Origin: HGM04593 sp045654645
GTDB taxonomy: Bacteria; Bacteroidota; Bacteroidia; Bacteroidales; Bacteroidaceae
Direction: 5' to 3'
Assembly (NCBI GenBank): GCA_045654645.1
Contig: JAZONR010000063.1
Location: forward strand, 62,001 to 126,000
Length of the DNA: 64,000 bases
Shown here: positions 8,325 through 16,862 of the stretch, one piece after another
How the letters are laid out: each line of letters starts with the position of its first letter
Position numbering within the stretch: position 1 is the first letter of the stretch
Program-made: the position numbers and the translations under genes
The notes under the pieces: generated by a model
What the model saw: only the letters and a program-made list of their open reading frames with translations
The model's database searches: none
Told to the model about the DNA's origin: nothing

Positions 8325-10412
8325 ATGAAAAAAATCTTTTATTCACTTTTTAGCTTGACAATTATGCTGACAACAATTGCCTGTTCGCAGAAGGAGGAGA
8401 GCAATAGCATTCTCAAGGAGAGCAAGGCACCGTTCTCTGCTCCCGAGTTCAACAATTTTAAGGTTGAGGACTACAAAGAAGCCTTTGACCGCGGCTTTGC
8501 CGAAAAACGCGCCGAGGTAAAAGAGATTCTTGAGAACAAGGAGGCGCCCACATTTGAAAACACCATTGATGCTCTTGAGATGAGCGGAAAGACACTTGAC
8601 AAGGTGAGTGCTATTTTCTTCAACCTTAACGAGAGCGAGAATACCCCACAGATGACCGAGATTGAGGAGTATGTAGTGCCCAAGATGACCGACCTCAACG
8701 GATACATATTTATGAATGATACTTTGTTCAACCGTATTCGTGCCATATATGACAAAAAAGAGAGCCTTTCTCTCAACGAGGAGCAGATGATTGTACTCGA
8801 GAATTACTATCAGGGCTTCGTACGCGGAGGTGCACTGCTGAATGAAGAGGAGAAAGCCACTCTGCTGGATATTGACACCAAGCTGGGACTTGCTCAGGTG
8901 AAATTCAATAGCAACCTGCTTGCCGACAACAAGGCATTCAAGCTTGTTATCACAGACAAAGCCGACCTTGCAGGACTTCCCCAAAGTGTAATTGATGCAG
9001 CAGCAAGCGAAGATGGCAACAGCTGGGTGTTCACTCTCGACAAGCCAAGTTGCATACCCTTCCTGCAGTATGCCGACAACCGTTCACTGCGCGAGAAGGT
9101 GTACAAAGCATATTATGGCCGTGGCGACAACAACAACGCCAATGACAACAAAGCTGTCATTAAAGAGATTCTTCAATTGCGCCAACAGAAGGCAAAGTTG
9201 CTTGGCTTCGACAGCTTTGCACACTATGTGCTTGATGAGAAGATGGCAAAGACTCCCGAGGCAGCACTTAAGCTGTTGCATAGCATTTGGGAGCCTGCAG
9301 TGAAACGTGCCGCCGAGGAGAGAGCCGAACTGCAGAAGATTGCCGACCGCGAAGGTGCAGGCATAAAGATTGAGGGATGGGACTGGTTCTACTACACCGA
9401 AAAGCTACGCAAGGAGAAATACGCTCTCAACGACGAGACAATTACACCCTACTTTAAGCTTGAGAATGTGTTGCAGGGTGCATTCGATTGCGCAACAAAG
9501 CTCTATGGCGTAACTTTTGTTAAACGCGATGATATCCCGGTGTATCACCCCGAGGTGGCAACATACGAGGTTCTCGATAGCGAAGGCAAGCACCTGAGCA
9601 TATTCTACACCGATTTCTTCCCACGCGACACAAAGCGCCAAGGTGCTTGGATGACAAACTTTGTCAATCAGCGTAACATCTGTGGCGAGAATGTGCGCCC
9701 GATGGTTGTGAACGTGTGCAATTTCACTTCGCCCCAAGGAGACATTCCTGCATTGCTGAACATAGATGAGACACGCACTCTGTTCCACGAGTTTGGACAC
9801 GCACTGCACGGAATGCTCACACAGGCTCACTACCCCAGCGTAAGCGGCACAAATGTGAAGCACGACTTTGTGGAACTCTTCTCACAGATAAATGAGAAGT
9901 GGTCGGTTCATCCCGAGGTGATGCCCACTTTTGCAAAGCACTACATCACAGGCGAGGCTATTCCTGCAGAGCTCATCGAGAAGATGCAGCAGAGCTCACA
10001 CTTCAACTCGGGCTTCGAGACAACCGAGTTGGTTGCTGCGGCATTGCTTGATATGAAGATGCACCTCATTGATGATTACAGCAATTTCGACTGCAACGAA
10101 TATGAGAAGCAACTGCGCAGCGAGCTTGGCTTCATAGATGAGATTGAGTATCGCTACCGCAGCACTAACTTTGCTCACGTATTTGGAGGCGGATACGCTG
10201 TTGGCTACTATGCTTATCTTTGGGCAGAGGTGCTTGACTGCGATGCATTTGAGCTCTTCTTGGAGAAGGGTGTCTTTGACTCCGAGACTGCCGCAGGCTT
10301 CAAAAACCTCATTGAGATGGGTGGCAGCAAAGACCCGATGCGCGAATATCGTAAATTCCGCGGTGCCGACCCCAATCCAGCAGCACTGCTCCGCGCACGC
10401 GGCTTGATTTAA
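8325..10412 (+). CDS. dcp: M3-family peptidyl-dipeptidase lipoprotein (Dcp type)
   Basis: A 695-residue zinc metallopeptidase. The lipoprotein signal ends in TTIACSQKEE. The catalytic motif is LFHEFGHALHGML (HExxH), with the third ligand Glu expected about 25 residues later in HDFVELFSQINEKW. The long helical N-terminal part is normal for the M3 family, and FGGGYAVGYYAYLWAEVL near the end is a Dcp hallmark. It removes C-terminal dipeptides from oligopeptides; the lipid anchor puts it in the periplasm or at the outer membrane. It has a -7-like TATCTTCG at 8268-8275. A long hairpin follows the stop. Confidence 0.93.
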   Translation: MKKIFYSLFSLTIMLTTIACSQKEESNSILKESKAPFSAPEFNNFKVEDYKEAFDRGFAEKRAEVKEILENKEAPTFENTIDALEMSGKTLDKVSAIFFNLNESENTPQMTEIEEYVVPKMTDLNGYIFMNDTLFNRIRAIYDKKESLSLNEEQMIVLENYYQGFVRGGALLNEEEKATLLDIDTKLGLAQVKFNSNLLADNKAFKLVITDKADLAGLPQSVIDAAASEDGNSWVFTLDKPSCIPFLQYADNRSLREKVYKAYYGRGDNNNANDNKAVIKEILQLRQQKAKLLGFDSFAHYVLDEKMAKTPEAALKLLHSIWEPAVKRAAEERAELQKIADREGAGIKIEGWDWFYYTEKLRKEKYALNDETITPYFKLENVLQGAFDCATKLYGVTFVKRDDIPVYHPEVATYEVLDSEGKHLSIFYTDFFPRDTKRQGAWMTNFVNQRNICGENVRPMVVNVCNFTSPQGDIPALLNIDETRTLFHEFGHALHGMLTQAHYPSVSGTNVKHDFVELFSQINEKWSVHPEVMPTFAKHYITGEAIPAELIEKMQQSSHFNSGFETTELVAAALLDMKMHLIDDYSNFDCNEYEKQLRSELGFIDEIEYRYRSTNFAHVFGGGYAVGYYAYLWAEVLDCDAFELFLEKGVFDSETAAGFKNLIEMGGSKDPMREYRKFRGADPNPAALLRARGLI

Positions 10413-10423
10413 ATTGTAATACA

Positions 10424-10464
10424 CAGCAAGGAGAAGGACTTTAACAAAGTCGTTCTCCTTGCTG
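10424..10464 (+). terminator. Long hairpin after dcp (terminator-like, no T run)
   Basis: A near-perfect inverted repeat of about 19 pairs with a three-base loop. It is not followed by a clear T run and ends 20 bases before the next gene, which has no visible promoter of its own, so it may partly terminate or protect the dcp mRNA 3' end. Confidence 0.55.
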
Positions 10465-10484
10465 TCATAAATAAGTATATTAAT

Positions 10485-10952
10485 ATGGAAAAAAGAATAG
10501 AAAAAGCTGTAGAACTTTTTAAGGAGGGATACAACTGCAGCCAGTCGGTGGTTGCGGCATTTGCCGACTTATATGGTTTCACCACAGAGCAGGCTCTTAA
10601 GATGTCGGCATCATTTGGTGGCGGCATTGGAAGAATGCGCCAGACTTGTGGTGCTGCGTGTGGACTGTTTATGCTTGCAGGGCTTGAGACAGGATGCACC
10701 GATGGCAAGGACCGCGAAGGCAAAGAGGCGAACTACAAGGTGGTGCAGCAGCTTGCCGAAGAGTTTAAAAAACGTAACGGCTCACTGATTTGTGCCGAAC
10801 TGTTGGGACTGGCAAAGAGTGCTCCAACACCAACAACGCCCGATGCGCGAACTGCAGAATACTACAAGAAGCGCCCGTGCGTGAAAATGGTTGAGGAGGC
10901 TGCACGCATTTGGTGTGAATTTTTGCAAGCAGAAACGGCAAAAACGTTATAA
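10485..10952 (+). CDS. C_GCAxxG_C_C family protein (putative redox protein)
   Basis: A 155-residue cytoplasmic protein of the family named after its cysteine pattern: YNCSQSVVAAF near residue 20, then RQTCGAACGLFMLAGLETGC, with a further Cys in the C-terminal half (SLICAELL, RPCVKMVEEA). The spaced cysteines are thought to bind metal or act in redox reactions, but the reaction is unknown. It follows the dcp gene in the same direction behind a hairpin. The start is 33 bases ahead of the EGYNCSQ motif, normal for the family. Confidence 0.85.
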   Translation: MEKRIEKAVELFKEGYNCSQSVVAAFADLYGFTTEQALKMSASFGGGIGRMRQTCGAACGLFMLAGLETGCTDGKDREGKEANYKVVQQLAEEFKKRNGSLICAELLGLAKSAPTPTTPDARTAEYYKKRPCVKMVEEAARIWCEFLQAETAKTL

Positions 10953-10988
10953 TTCAGAGCAAAATAATTGAAAATCACCAACTATTTG

Positions 10989-11020
10989 TTTGCTGTATCA
11001 AAAAAAAAGCAGTACCTTTG
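10989..11020 (+). promoter_or_regulatory. Promoter of the small winged-helix gene
   Basis: TTTG (10989-10992), 20 bases, then TACCTTTG (11013-11020): a consensus Bacteroidetes promoter. It predicts a leader of about 100 A/T-rich bases with a possible stem (TTAAAAC at 11053 with GTTTTAA at 11080). Confidence 0.8.
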
Positions 11021-11125
11021 CACCCGAAATTAAAAACAGCAGCATTTTTCTTGTTAAAACATTAAAACAAAGGTTGTTGCGTTTTAATAACATAAAATAT
11101 AATACTAATTTAAAATATTAAAGTT

Positions 11126-11323
11126 ATGATTGAGAACGCTGGTACATTCGCAGGTCGCATCTGGACTGCTTTGAACGAGACAGAGGGTCTTACTCTTAAG
11201 GAGATTAAGACAAAGGCAAAACTGAAAGAGAAGGAACTTTACCTTGGTTTGGGTTGGTTGCTCCGCGAGGACAAAATCTTCTCTTGCGTAGCTGGTGAGG
11301 ACGAGATTTTCGCTCTCAAGTAA
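11126..11323 (+). CDS. Small winged-helix domain protein (DUF2582-like)
   Basis: A 65-residue single-domain protein, MIENAGTFAGRIWTALNE..., with the helix-turn-helix TLKEIKTKAKLKEKELYLGL and wing residues after it. This matches the small winged-helix family (DUF2582) common in Bacteroidetes. Role and DNA target are unknown. It has its own consensus promoter and a strong terminator and is therefore monocistronic; the strong promoter and long leader suggest high expression. Confidence 0.8.
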   Translation: MIENAGTFAGRIWTALNETEGLTLKEIKTKAKLKEKELYLGLGWLLREDKIFSCVAGEDEIFALK

Positions 11324-11346
11324 TTGAAAAACATTCAATTGAAGAT

Positions 11347-11378
11347 AAAAAGGCTTGGCATCTGCCAAGCCTTTCTTT
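11347..11378 (+). terminator. Terminator of the winged-helix gene
   Basis: A 12-bp perfect stem with a two- to four-base loop, A run before and T-rich sequence after. Confidence 0.85.
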
Positions 11379-11477
11379 ATATAAACCGGTTTAAACAGGG
11401 AGTTGAATGACTGCACCCTATTCGCAAAATTGCAGCATAAAACCTTCTCTCTATCTTTAGTTTGTTATATAAAACTT

Positions 11478-12236
11478 TTAAACTTCAATCTCGAGACCAT
11501 CATAAGCAAGGTGTACGCCCGGCGGCAAGCACTTTTCTATTTTTGCGTGAAGCCCAATGTGGTGCATAAGATGAGTAAAATAGGTTTCACGTGGTTTAAG
11601 ATAGCCAACTATGGCCAACGCTTCAAGCACTGTTTGATGCGAGTTGTGTGGTTTTGAAAAACGTAGGGCATTGATTACAAGAACATCCACGCCACGCAGC
11701 TTTTCGAGCTCGCAAGGCTCAATGTAGCTCATATCTGTTATGTAGGCAAGCTTGCCGAAACGGTAGGCTGTTATTGGCAACATTCCGTGAAAAACACGCA
11801 CTGGCTGCACATCAACCGAGCCGACAGAAAAAGGGTCGGCACCTATGCCATACAATCTGATATCGGGGACACCGGGATATTTCACATCGGCAAAACAGTA
11901 GGGAAACATTGAGCGTATCTGTTTCTCAGTCTCATAATCGGCATAAATGGGGAACTGCCCTTTACGTGTAAAAGGGCGCAAATCATCAATGCCGGCAATG
12001 TGATCATAGTGTTTGTGAGTGAGCAAAAGAGCATCAATGTTTTGCACCTTGGAGCGAAGGGCTTGAGAGCGAAAATCGGGGCCGCAGTCTATGAGAATCG
12101 TGGTTTCACCACTTTGCAGAAGCGCCGATGAGCGCAAACGCGCATCGCGGGGGTCGGATGAGGTACACACCTCGCAACCACAGCCAATCTCGGGCACACC
12201 GGTAGAGGTTCCTGTTCCAAGAAAAGTGAGTTTCAT
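11478..12236 (-). CDS. MBL-fold metallohydrolase (PhnP-like)
   Basis: A 252-residue metallo-beta-lactamase-fold hydrolase. Metal ligands are visible in THKHYDHIAGIDDLR (HxHxDH), YITDMSYIE (Asp) and THLMHHIGLH (His). The N-terminus MKLTFLGTGTSTGVPEIGCGC, with a CGCEVC cluster, resembles PhnP-type cyclic phosphodiesterases, which use an extra Cys-rich zinc site. Substrate in this organism is unknown. It starts 7 bases after murB and so is likely translated from the same transcript. Confidence 0.85.
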   Translation of the reverse strand: MKLTFLGTGTSTGVPEIGCGCEVCTSSDPRDARLRSSALLQSGETTILIDCGPDFRSQALRSKVQNIDALLLTHKHYDHIAGIDDLRPFTRKGQFPIYADYETEKQIRSMFPYCFADVKYPGVPDIRLYGIGADPFSVGSVDVQPVRVFHGMLPITAYRFGKLAYITDMSYIEPCELEKLRGVDVLVINALRFSKPHNSHQTVLEALAIVGYLKPRETYFTHLMHHIGLHAKIEKCLPPGVHLAYDGLEIEV

Positions 12237-12243
12237 AGCATTG

Positions 12244-13254
12244 CTACTCTATTACATTAACCTCCATTTGCAGCTCAACACCAAATTTCTCCTTTACCGA
12301 CGCTACCACCATTGCTGCAAACTCCATCACATCCTTGCCTGTAGCACCTCCAAGATTTACCAACACAAGTGCTTGATGAGGGTAAACACCAACACGTGGA
12401 TTGGGTTTTTCTTTCCATCCACACTGCTCTATCATCCACCCGGCGGAAAGCTTCACTTCATTTGTCGGGAGTGGATACTGAGGCATTGCAGGGTATTCAT
12501 TCTTCAGCTGTGCGGCCTTTTCGGCAGCGACAACGGGATTCATAAAGAAACTGCCGGCACTGCCAATATTATCGGGGTTGGGAAGTTTTGCATTGCGCAC
12601 CTCGCAAACAGCACGACGCACATTGGCCAATGTGGTGCCACCAAGCTCCTCCACCTTCTCTTTAAGGTTTCCGTATGAGAGTTTGAAATTGGGGGACTTG
12701 TTGAGCCTGAATGTTACAAAGGTTACAATGTGGCGTCCTTTTTCGGCTGCTTTGAAAATGCTGTGGCGATAGGAGAAATCACAATCGGACTTTGTGAAGG
12801 TGCAAGCCACAGCATCGGCAATGCGTATGGTTTCAACCTTTTCAATAAGATCGCCGGCCTCCACACCATAGGCACCGACATTCTGCACAGCGCTTGCGCC
12901 CACCTCACCGGGAATGAGCGAGAGATTTTCGAGGCCGCACCACCCTTTTTCAACTGTATATTCAACAAATCCGTCCCAATTGAGGCCACTGCCAACACGC
13001 AGCAAAATATCTGTTGCACTCTCCTCAACAATCTCTACACTCTGAATTGAAGAGTGAAAAACAGTGCCGTTAAAATCGTTTACAAAAAGCAAATTACTGC
13101 CTCCACCAATGACCAGTGATTTTCCCTTGAAGCCACTGCCTAAAAAATCGGTGAGCTCGTTCACAGAGCTAAAATCCACAAAATGTGCTGCATTGACTTT
13201 GATGCCAAAGGTGTTGTGAGCAAGCAGTGAAATATCATTGAATTGCTTTATCAT
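12244..13254 (-). CDS. murB: UDP-N-acetylmuramate dehydrogenase MurB
   Basis: A 336-residue FAD enzyme that reduces UDP-GlcNAc-enolpyruvate to UDP-MurNAc with NADPH, an early cytoplasmic step of peptidoglycan synthesis. The FAD-binding half contains LVIGGGSNLLF and LENLSLIPGEVGASAVQNVGAYG; the C-terminal half holds the catalytic serine in GSAGSFFMNPV. Length and motif order fit the E. coli-type (type I) enzyme. A MBL hydrolase gene follows by 7 bases. Confidence 0.96.
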   Translation of the reverse strand: MIKQFNDISLLAHNTFGIKVNAAHFVDFSSVNELTDFLGSGFKGKSLVIGGGSNLLFVNDFNGTVFHSSIQSVEIVEESATDILLRVGSGLNWDGFVEYTVEKGWCGLENLSLIPGEVGASAVQNVGAYGVEAGDLIEKVETIRIADAVACTFTKSDCDFSYRHSIFKAAEKGRHIVTFVTFRLNKSPNFKLSYGNLKEKVEELGGTTLANVRRAVCEVRNAKLPNPDNIGSAGSFFMNPVVAAEKAAQLKNEYPAMPQYPLPTNEVKLSAGWMIEQCGWKEKPNPRVGVYPHQALVLVNLGGATGKDVMEFAAMVVASVKEKFGVELQMEVNVIE

Positions 13255-13276
13255 CTTAGAATATCTCTTTATTATG

Positions 13277-13308
13277 CGAAATTACCTTTTTCCGCTGAAA
13301 TAAACAAT
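13277..13308 (-). promoter_or_regulatory. Possible murB promoter
   Basis: On minus: ATTG (13305-13308), 20 bases, TAATTTCG (13277-13284). Spacing is ideal but both boxes deviate by one base from TTTG and TAnnTTTG. Confidence 0.45.
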
Positions 13309-13350
13309 TGCCGGCTGTGCGAAATTTCATTATTTGCGCACAGCCGGCAA
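13308..13350 (-). terminator. Terminator of the hemolysin III gene
   Basis: A 14-bp perfect stem (13308-13321 with 13337-13350) with T-rich sequence after it on minus. Its right-hand end touches the -33 box of the putative murB promoter. Confidence 0.7.
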
Positions 13351-13387
13351 GATGTATTCAAATTTTAAATTCTCAGAGGCTTTAAAA

Positions 13388-14047
13388 TCACATTACTTGC
13401 AGCACTTTCCACACAGCTATCATATGACAAGCTGTGCCAAGCAGCACAAAAAAGTGGAATATTGCGTGAGCATATTTAAGTTTGTGCAAGCTGTAGAGGA
13501 CAGCGCCTGTAACATAAGCCACTCCTTCGCCAACCACCCACAAGAATACGGCAAGGCTTACCGCATTATAGAACTGCTTCATTGCCACAACAATTGTCAT
13601 TCCCATCGCCACATAGCACACTGTTTCAAGGATATTGTGCTTCTTGAGTTTTACAAGGCTCAACGAGGTTCCCACCACAGCGCACAACCAACAGAAAATA
13701 AAAATTCCCCAAGCCCAGCAACCTGTGTCGCGCATTGCAATGAGCATCAAGGGGGAGTAGCTGCCGGCAATGTGCCAATAGATTGCCGAGTGGTCGAGCT
13801 TGCGCAACCAACGGCGTGCAGTTGTTCCGGGGCGGGAAGCGTGATAGAGGGTTGAGAAGATATATGAGGACAACATACCAAATGCATATAGTATAACACT
13901 TGCAAGAGACCAAGCATCACCCCCCTTTTCCACTACTGTTTTAATGAATATTGCAGAGACTGCAAGGCCGCCAATAATGCCAATGGCGTGTGTGAGGATA
14001 TTAAGACGCTCCTCGGCAACGGTATATGTTTTTTCTTTGTCGCTCAT
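13388..14047 (-). CDS. Hemolysin III / PAQR family membrane protein
   Basis: A 219-residue inner-membrane protein with about seven hydrophobic segments. PAQR motifs are complete: EERLNILTHAIGI near the N-terminus, SSYIFSTLYHASRPG, LDHSAIYWHIAGSYSPL, and the C-terminal HAIFHFFVLLGTACH; the His, Ser and Asp residues of these form the zinc site of the family. The function is uncertain (a hydrolase-type activity on lipids is proposed for relatives). The start at 14047 (MSDKEKTY) gives the usual N-terminus; the longer frame adds 25 residues without similarity. Confidence 0.85.
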   Translation of the reverse strand: MSDKEKTYTVAEERLNILTHAIGIIGGLAVSAIFIKTVVEKGGDAWSLASVILYAFGMLSSYIFSTLYHASRPGTTARRWLRKLDHSAIYWHIAGSYSPLMLIAMRDTGCWAWGIFIFCWLCAVVGTSLSLVKLKKHNILETVCYVAMGMTIVVAMKQFYNAVSLAVFLWVVGEGVAYVTGAVLYSLHKLKYAHAIFHFFVLLGTACHMIAVWKVLQVM

Positions 14048-14209
14048 ATTGCTAAAAATACAATTAACACTCTTTAAATTAAAGGATAGACAAAGATAAG
14101 TAAAATAATATTCAATTTCCATAAAGCGACAAAGTAATAAAGGTGTTTTAATACAATTTCACACAAAGAGACTAATATTTATTCATAGGTGGCACAGTGC
14201 TCTGTTGCA

Positions 14210-14247
14210 CAAAAAACCGGAGCATCCAATTGGATGCTCCGGTTTCA
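14210..14247 (-). terminator. Terminator of the glycogen operon (perfect palindrome)
   Basis: Positions 14214-14245 form a 32-base perfect palindrome; on minus it is followed by six T. It lies just after the phosphorylase stop. Confidence 0.88.
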
Positions 14248-14265
14248 ATTATATTAATCTGCAAA

Positions 14266-16830
14266 TTATGCAAACCACTTAACGTATGCAAAGTCCATAC
14301 GGTGAGGAAGCTCCTCGTGGTTGGGATACATACGGAATGCAATCTTGAACTCACCGGCATTTGTGGGAGCAATCTCTGCACCGAAGGTGAAGATGTTACC
14401 CTCACGCTTAACAACCTCGAGAGGATATGTCATAAATATCTGGTCGTGGCCCTTAGAATCGGGAGCAAGAACAACGAGCTCAACAGCTACAGCATTGTCA
14501 AGACCCTTCTCATCAACTGTTACAGCAACATTGTACTTTGCAGCAGCCGACATTGCGCCATTGAGGAAATCCTGGTCGCCTTCAACAGAGAGAACCTCTA
14601 TTGCATTCCACTTGGCAGCAACCTCTTCCTTCCACTTTGCAAGCTCGCGAACAACCTTAGAGTCGTTTGCAACGAGGTGGTGATAACCCTCGGCCAGCTT
14701 GCAGTAGAACTTGCTATAGTAGTCATCGAGCTGACGCTTCATTGTGAAGTGAGGAGCCACCTCGGCAATTGACTTCTTGATGCAAGCAACCCACTCATCA
14801 GAGTAAGCCTTGTCACCACGGTTGTAGTACATAGGCAAAATCTCATTCTCGAGCAGTGTGTAGATTGTAGCAGCATCGAGCTGATCCTGGAACTCCTGGT
14901 TCTGGTAAGTACGCTCCTCTTTCAATGCCCAACCGGCACCGGGCTTGTAGCCCTCGCACCACCAACCGTCGAGCACTGAGAAGTTAAGAACACCGTTCAT
15001 AAGAGCCTTCTCACCTGATGTACCTGAAGCCTCAAGAGGACGTGTAGGTGTATTCATCCAAATATCAACACCTGAAACGAGAAGCTTGGCAAGGTCCATA
15101 TCATAGTTCTCAAGGAAGATAATCTTGCCAACGAACTCGGGACGACGAGAAACCTCAATAATCTTCTTAATCAAGCCCTGACCTGCGCCATCGTGGGGGT
15201 GAGCCTTACCTGCGAAGAGGAACTGGATGGGACGCTCGGGGTTGTTAAGGAGCTTGGCAAGACGGTCGAGGTCTGTGAAGAGAAGGTGAGCACGCTTGTA
15301 TGTAGCGAAGCGACGTGCAAAACCGATAACAAGTGCATCGGGGTTAATCTTCTTCACAACGTCTACGATGCGCATTGGGTCGCCCTGATTCTTCAACCAA
15401 TCCTCGCTGAACGCCTTCTTGATGTAGTCGATAAGCATCTTCTTGCGAGCAACACGTGTATTCCAGATTGTCTCATTGGAAATTTTCTCAATTGCGTGCC
15501 AAATCTCTTCGTTTGACTGGTCGCCGATGAAGCTGGGGTCGAAGTTCTTCTTGTAGAGGTTATCCCACTCGGGTGCTACCCAAGTTGGATAGTGAACACC
15601 ATTGGTTACATAGCCAACGTGGTTCTCTGATGCGAAGTAACCCTTCCAGATGTCGGCAAACATTGACTTTGACACCTTACCGTGCAGACGGCTCACACCG
15701 TTAATCTCCTGGCAAGTGTTGCAAGCGAAGGTAGACATACAGAAACGCTCGTTCTTGTCGCCTGCATTGATGCGACCAAGGTTCATAAGATCATCCCAAG
15801 TGATGTTGAGCTGGTTTGCATAGCCTCTCATATACTTGCCAAAGAGTGCCTCGTCGAAGTAGTCGTGGCCGGCGGGAACGGGAGTGTGCACTGTGTAGAG
15901 TGAGCTTGCACGAACAATCTCAAGAGCCTCCTCATAGGTGTAGCCGCTCTTGATATACTGTGTAAGACGGTAGAGGTTGCAAAGCGCTGCGTGTCCTTCG
16001 TTGCAGTGGTAGATATCCTTCTTGATACCCATCTTCTCCAATGCAATCATACCACCGATACCAAGAAGAATCTCCTGCTTCAAACGGTTCTCCCAATCGC
16101 CACCATAGAGCTTGTGTGTGATGGGTTTATCGAACTCGCTGTTCATATCGAAGTCTGTATCGAGCAGATACAAGGGCACACGACCTACATTCACCTTCCA
16201 CACATTTGCGTGTACATAGTAGTCGATGTAGGGGACGTGGATTACCAAAGGAGTAACACCATCCTCCTCGTAAACGCGCTCAATAGGCAGCTGGTTGAAG
16301 TTCTGCGCATCGTAGTTGGCAATCTGTGAGCCGTCCATTGAAAGAGACTGGCTGAAGTAGCCATAACGATAGAGGAAACCTACTGCACACATATCCACGT
16401 TAGAGTCTGAAGCCTCCTTCAAGTAGTCGCCGGCAAGAATACCAAGACCACCGGAGTAAATCTTGAGAACGCTTGTCAAACCATACTCCATACAGAAGTA
16501 AGCAACAGAAGGACGCTCAGCATTGGGCTTAACATCCATATATCTGCGGAAATCGGCATATACATCAGCCAATTTTGCAAGGATAGTCTTGTCCTTTGAA
16601 AGTTCGTCGAGTTTCTCAACACCAAGCTTCTCAAGAAGCAACACGGGGTTGCCGCCACAAGCCTTGTAGAGTTCGCTGTCGAGCATAGAGAAGAGTTCCT
16701 TAGCCTCCTCGTTCCACACCCACCAGAGGTTACGAGCCATTTCCTCGAGTGGCTTAAGCGACTCGGGAACATAAGATTTTACATTAACAGTTTTCCAACT
16801 TTGTTGGTTTGTGTTACTAATTGCAATCAT
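14266..16830 (-). CDS. glgP: Alpha-glucan (glycogen) phosphorylase
   Basis: An 854-residue phosphorylase of the shorter TIGR02094 type, releasing glucose 1-phosphate from alpha-1,4-glucans. The N-terminal region carries YFCMEYGLTSVLKIYSGGLG and ILAGDYLKEASD; the pyridoxal-phosphate site is EASGTSGEKALMNGVLNFSV, where the Lys is the Schiff-base residue; FAGKAHPHD is also diagnostic. Two start codons are possible, but the first (MIAISNTNQQSWKTVNV) is retained. It follows the glycogen synthase by 32 bases and both end in one terminator, so synthesis and breakdown enzymes share a transcript. Confidence 0.93.
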   Translation of the reverse strand: MIAISNTNQQSWKTVNVKSYVPESLKPLEEMARNLWWVWNEEAKELFSMLDSELYKACGGNPVLLLEKLGVEKLDELSKDKTILAKLADVYADFRRYMDVKPNAERPSVAYFCMEYGLTSVLKIYSGGLGILAGDYLKEASDSNVDMCAVGFLYRYGYFSQSLSMDGSQIANYDAQNFNQLPIERVYEEDGVTPLVIHVPYIDYYVHANVWKVNVGRVPLYLLDTDFDMNSEFDKPITHKLYGGDWENRLKQEILLGIGGMIALEKMGIKKDIYHCNEGHAALCNLYRLTQYIKSGYTYEEALEIVRASSLYTVHTPVPAGHDYFDEALFGKYMRGYANQLNITWDDLMNLGRINAGDKNERFCMSTFACNTCQEINGVSRLHGKVSKSMFADIWKGYFASENHVGYVTNGVHYPTWVAPEWDNLYKKNFDPSFIGDQSNEEIWHAIEKISNETIWNTRVARKKMLIDYIKKAFSEDWLKNQGDPMRIVDVVKKINPDALVIGFARRFATYKRAHLLFTDLDRLAKLLNNPERPIQFLFAGKAHPHDGAGQGLIKKIIEVSRRPEFVGKIIFLENYDMDLAKLLVSGVDIWMNTPTRPLEASGTSGEKALMNGVLNFSVLDGWWCEGYKPGAGWALKEERTYQNQEFQDQLDAATIYTLLENEILPMYYNRGDKAYSDEWVACIKKSIAEVAPHFTMKRQLDDYYSKFYCKLAEGYHHLVANDSKVVRELAKWKEEVAAKWNAIEVLSVEGDQDFLNGAMSAAAKYNVAVTVDEKGLDNAVAVELVVLAPDSKGHDQIFMTYPLEVVKREGNIFTFGAEIAPTNAGEFKIAFRMYPNHEELPHRMDFAYVKWFA

Positions 16831-16862
16831 ATATTTTAAATTAAATGAATATTTCCTTTTTA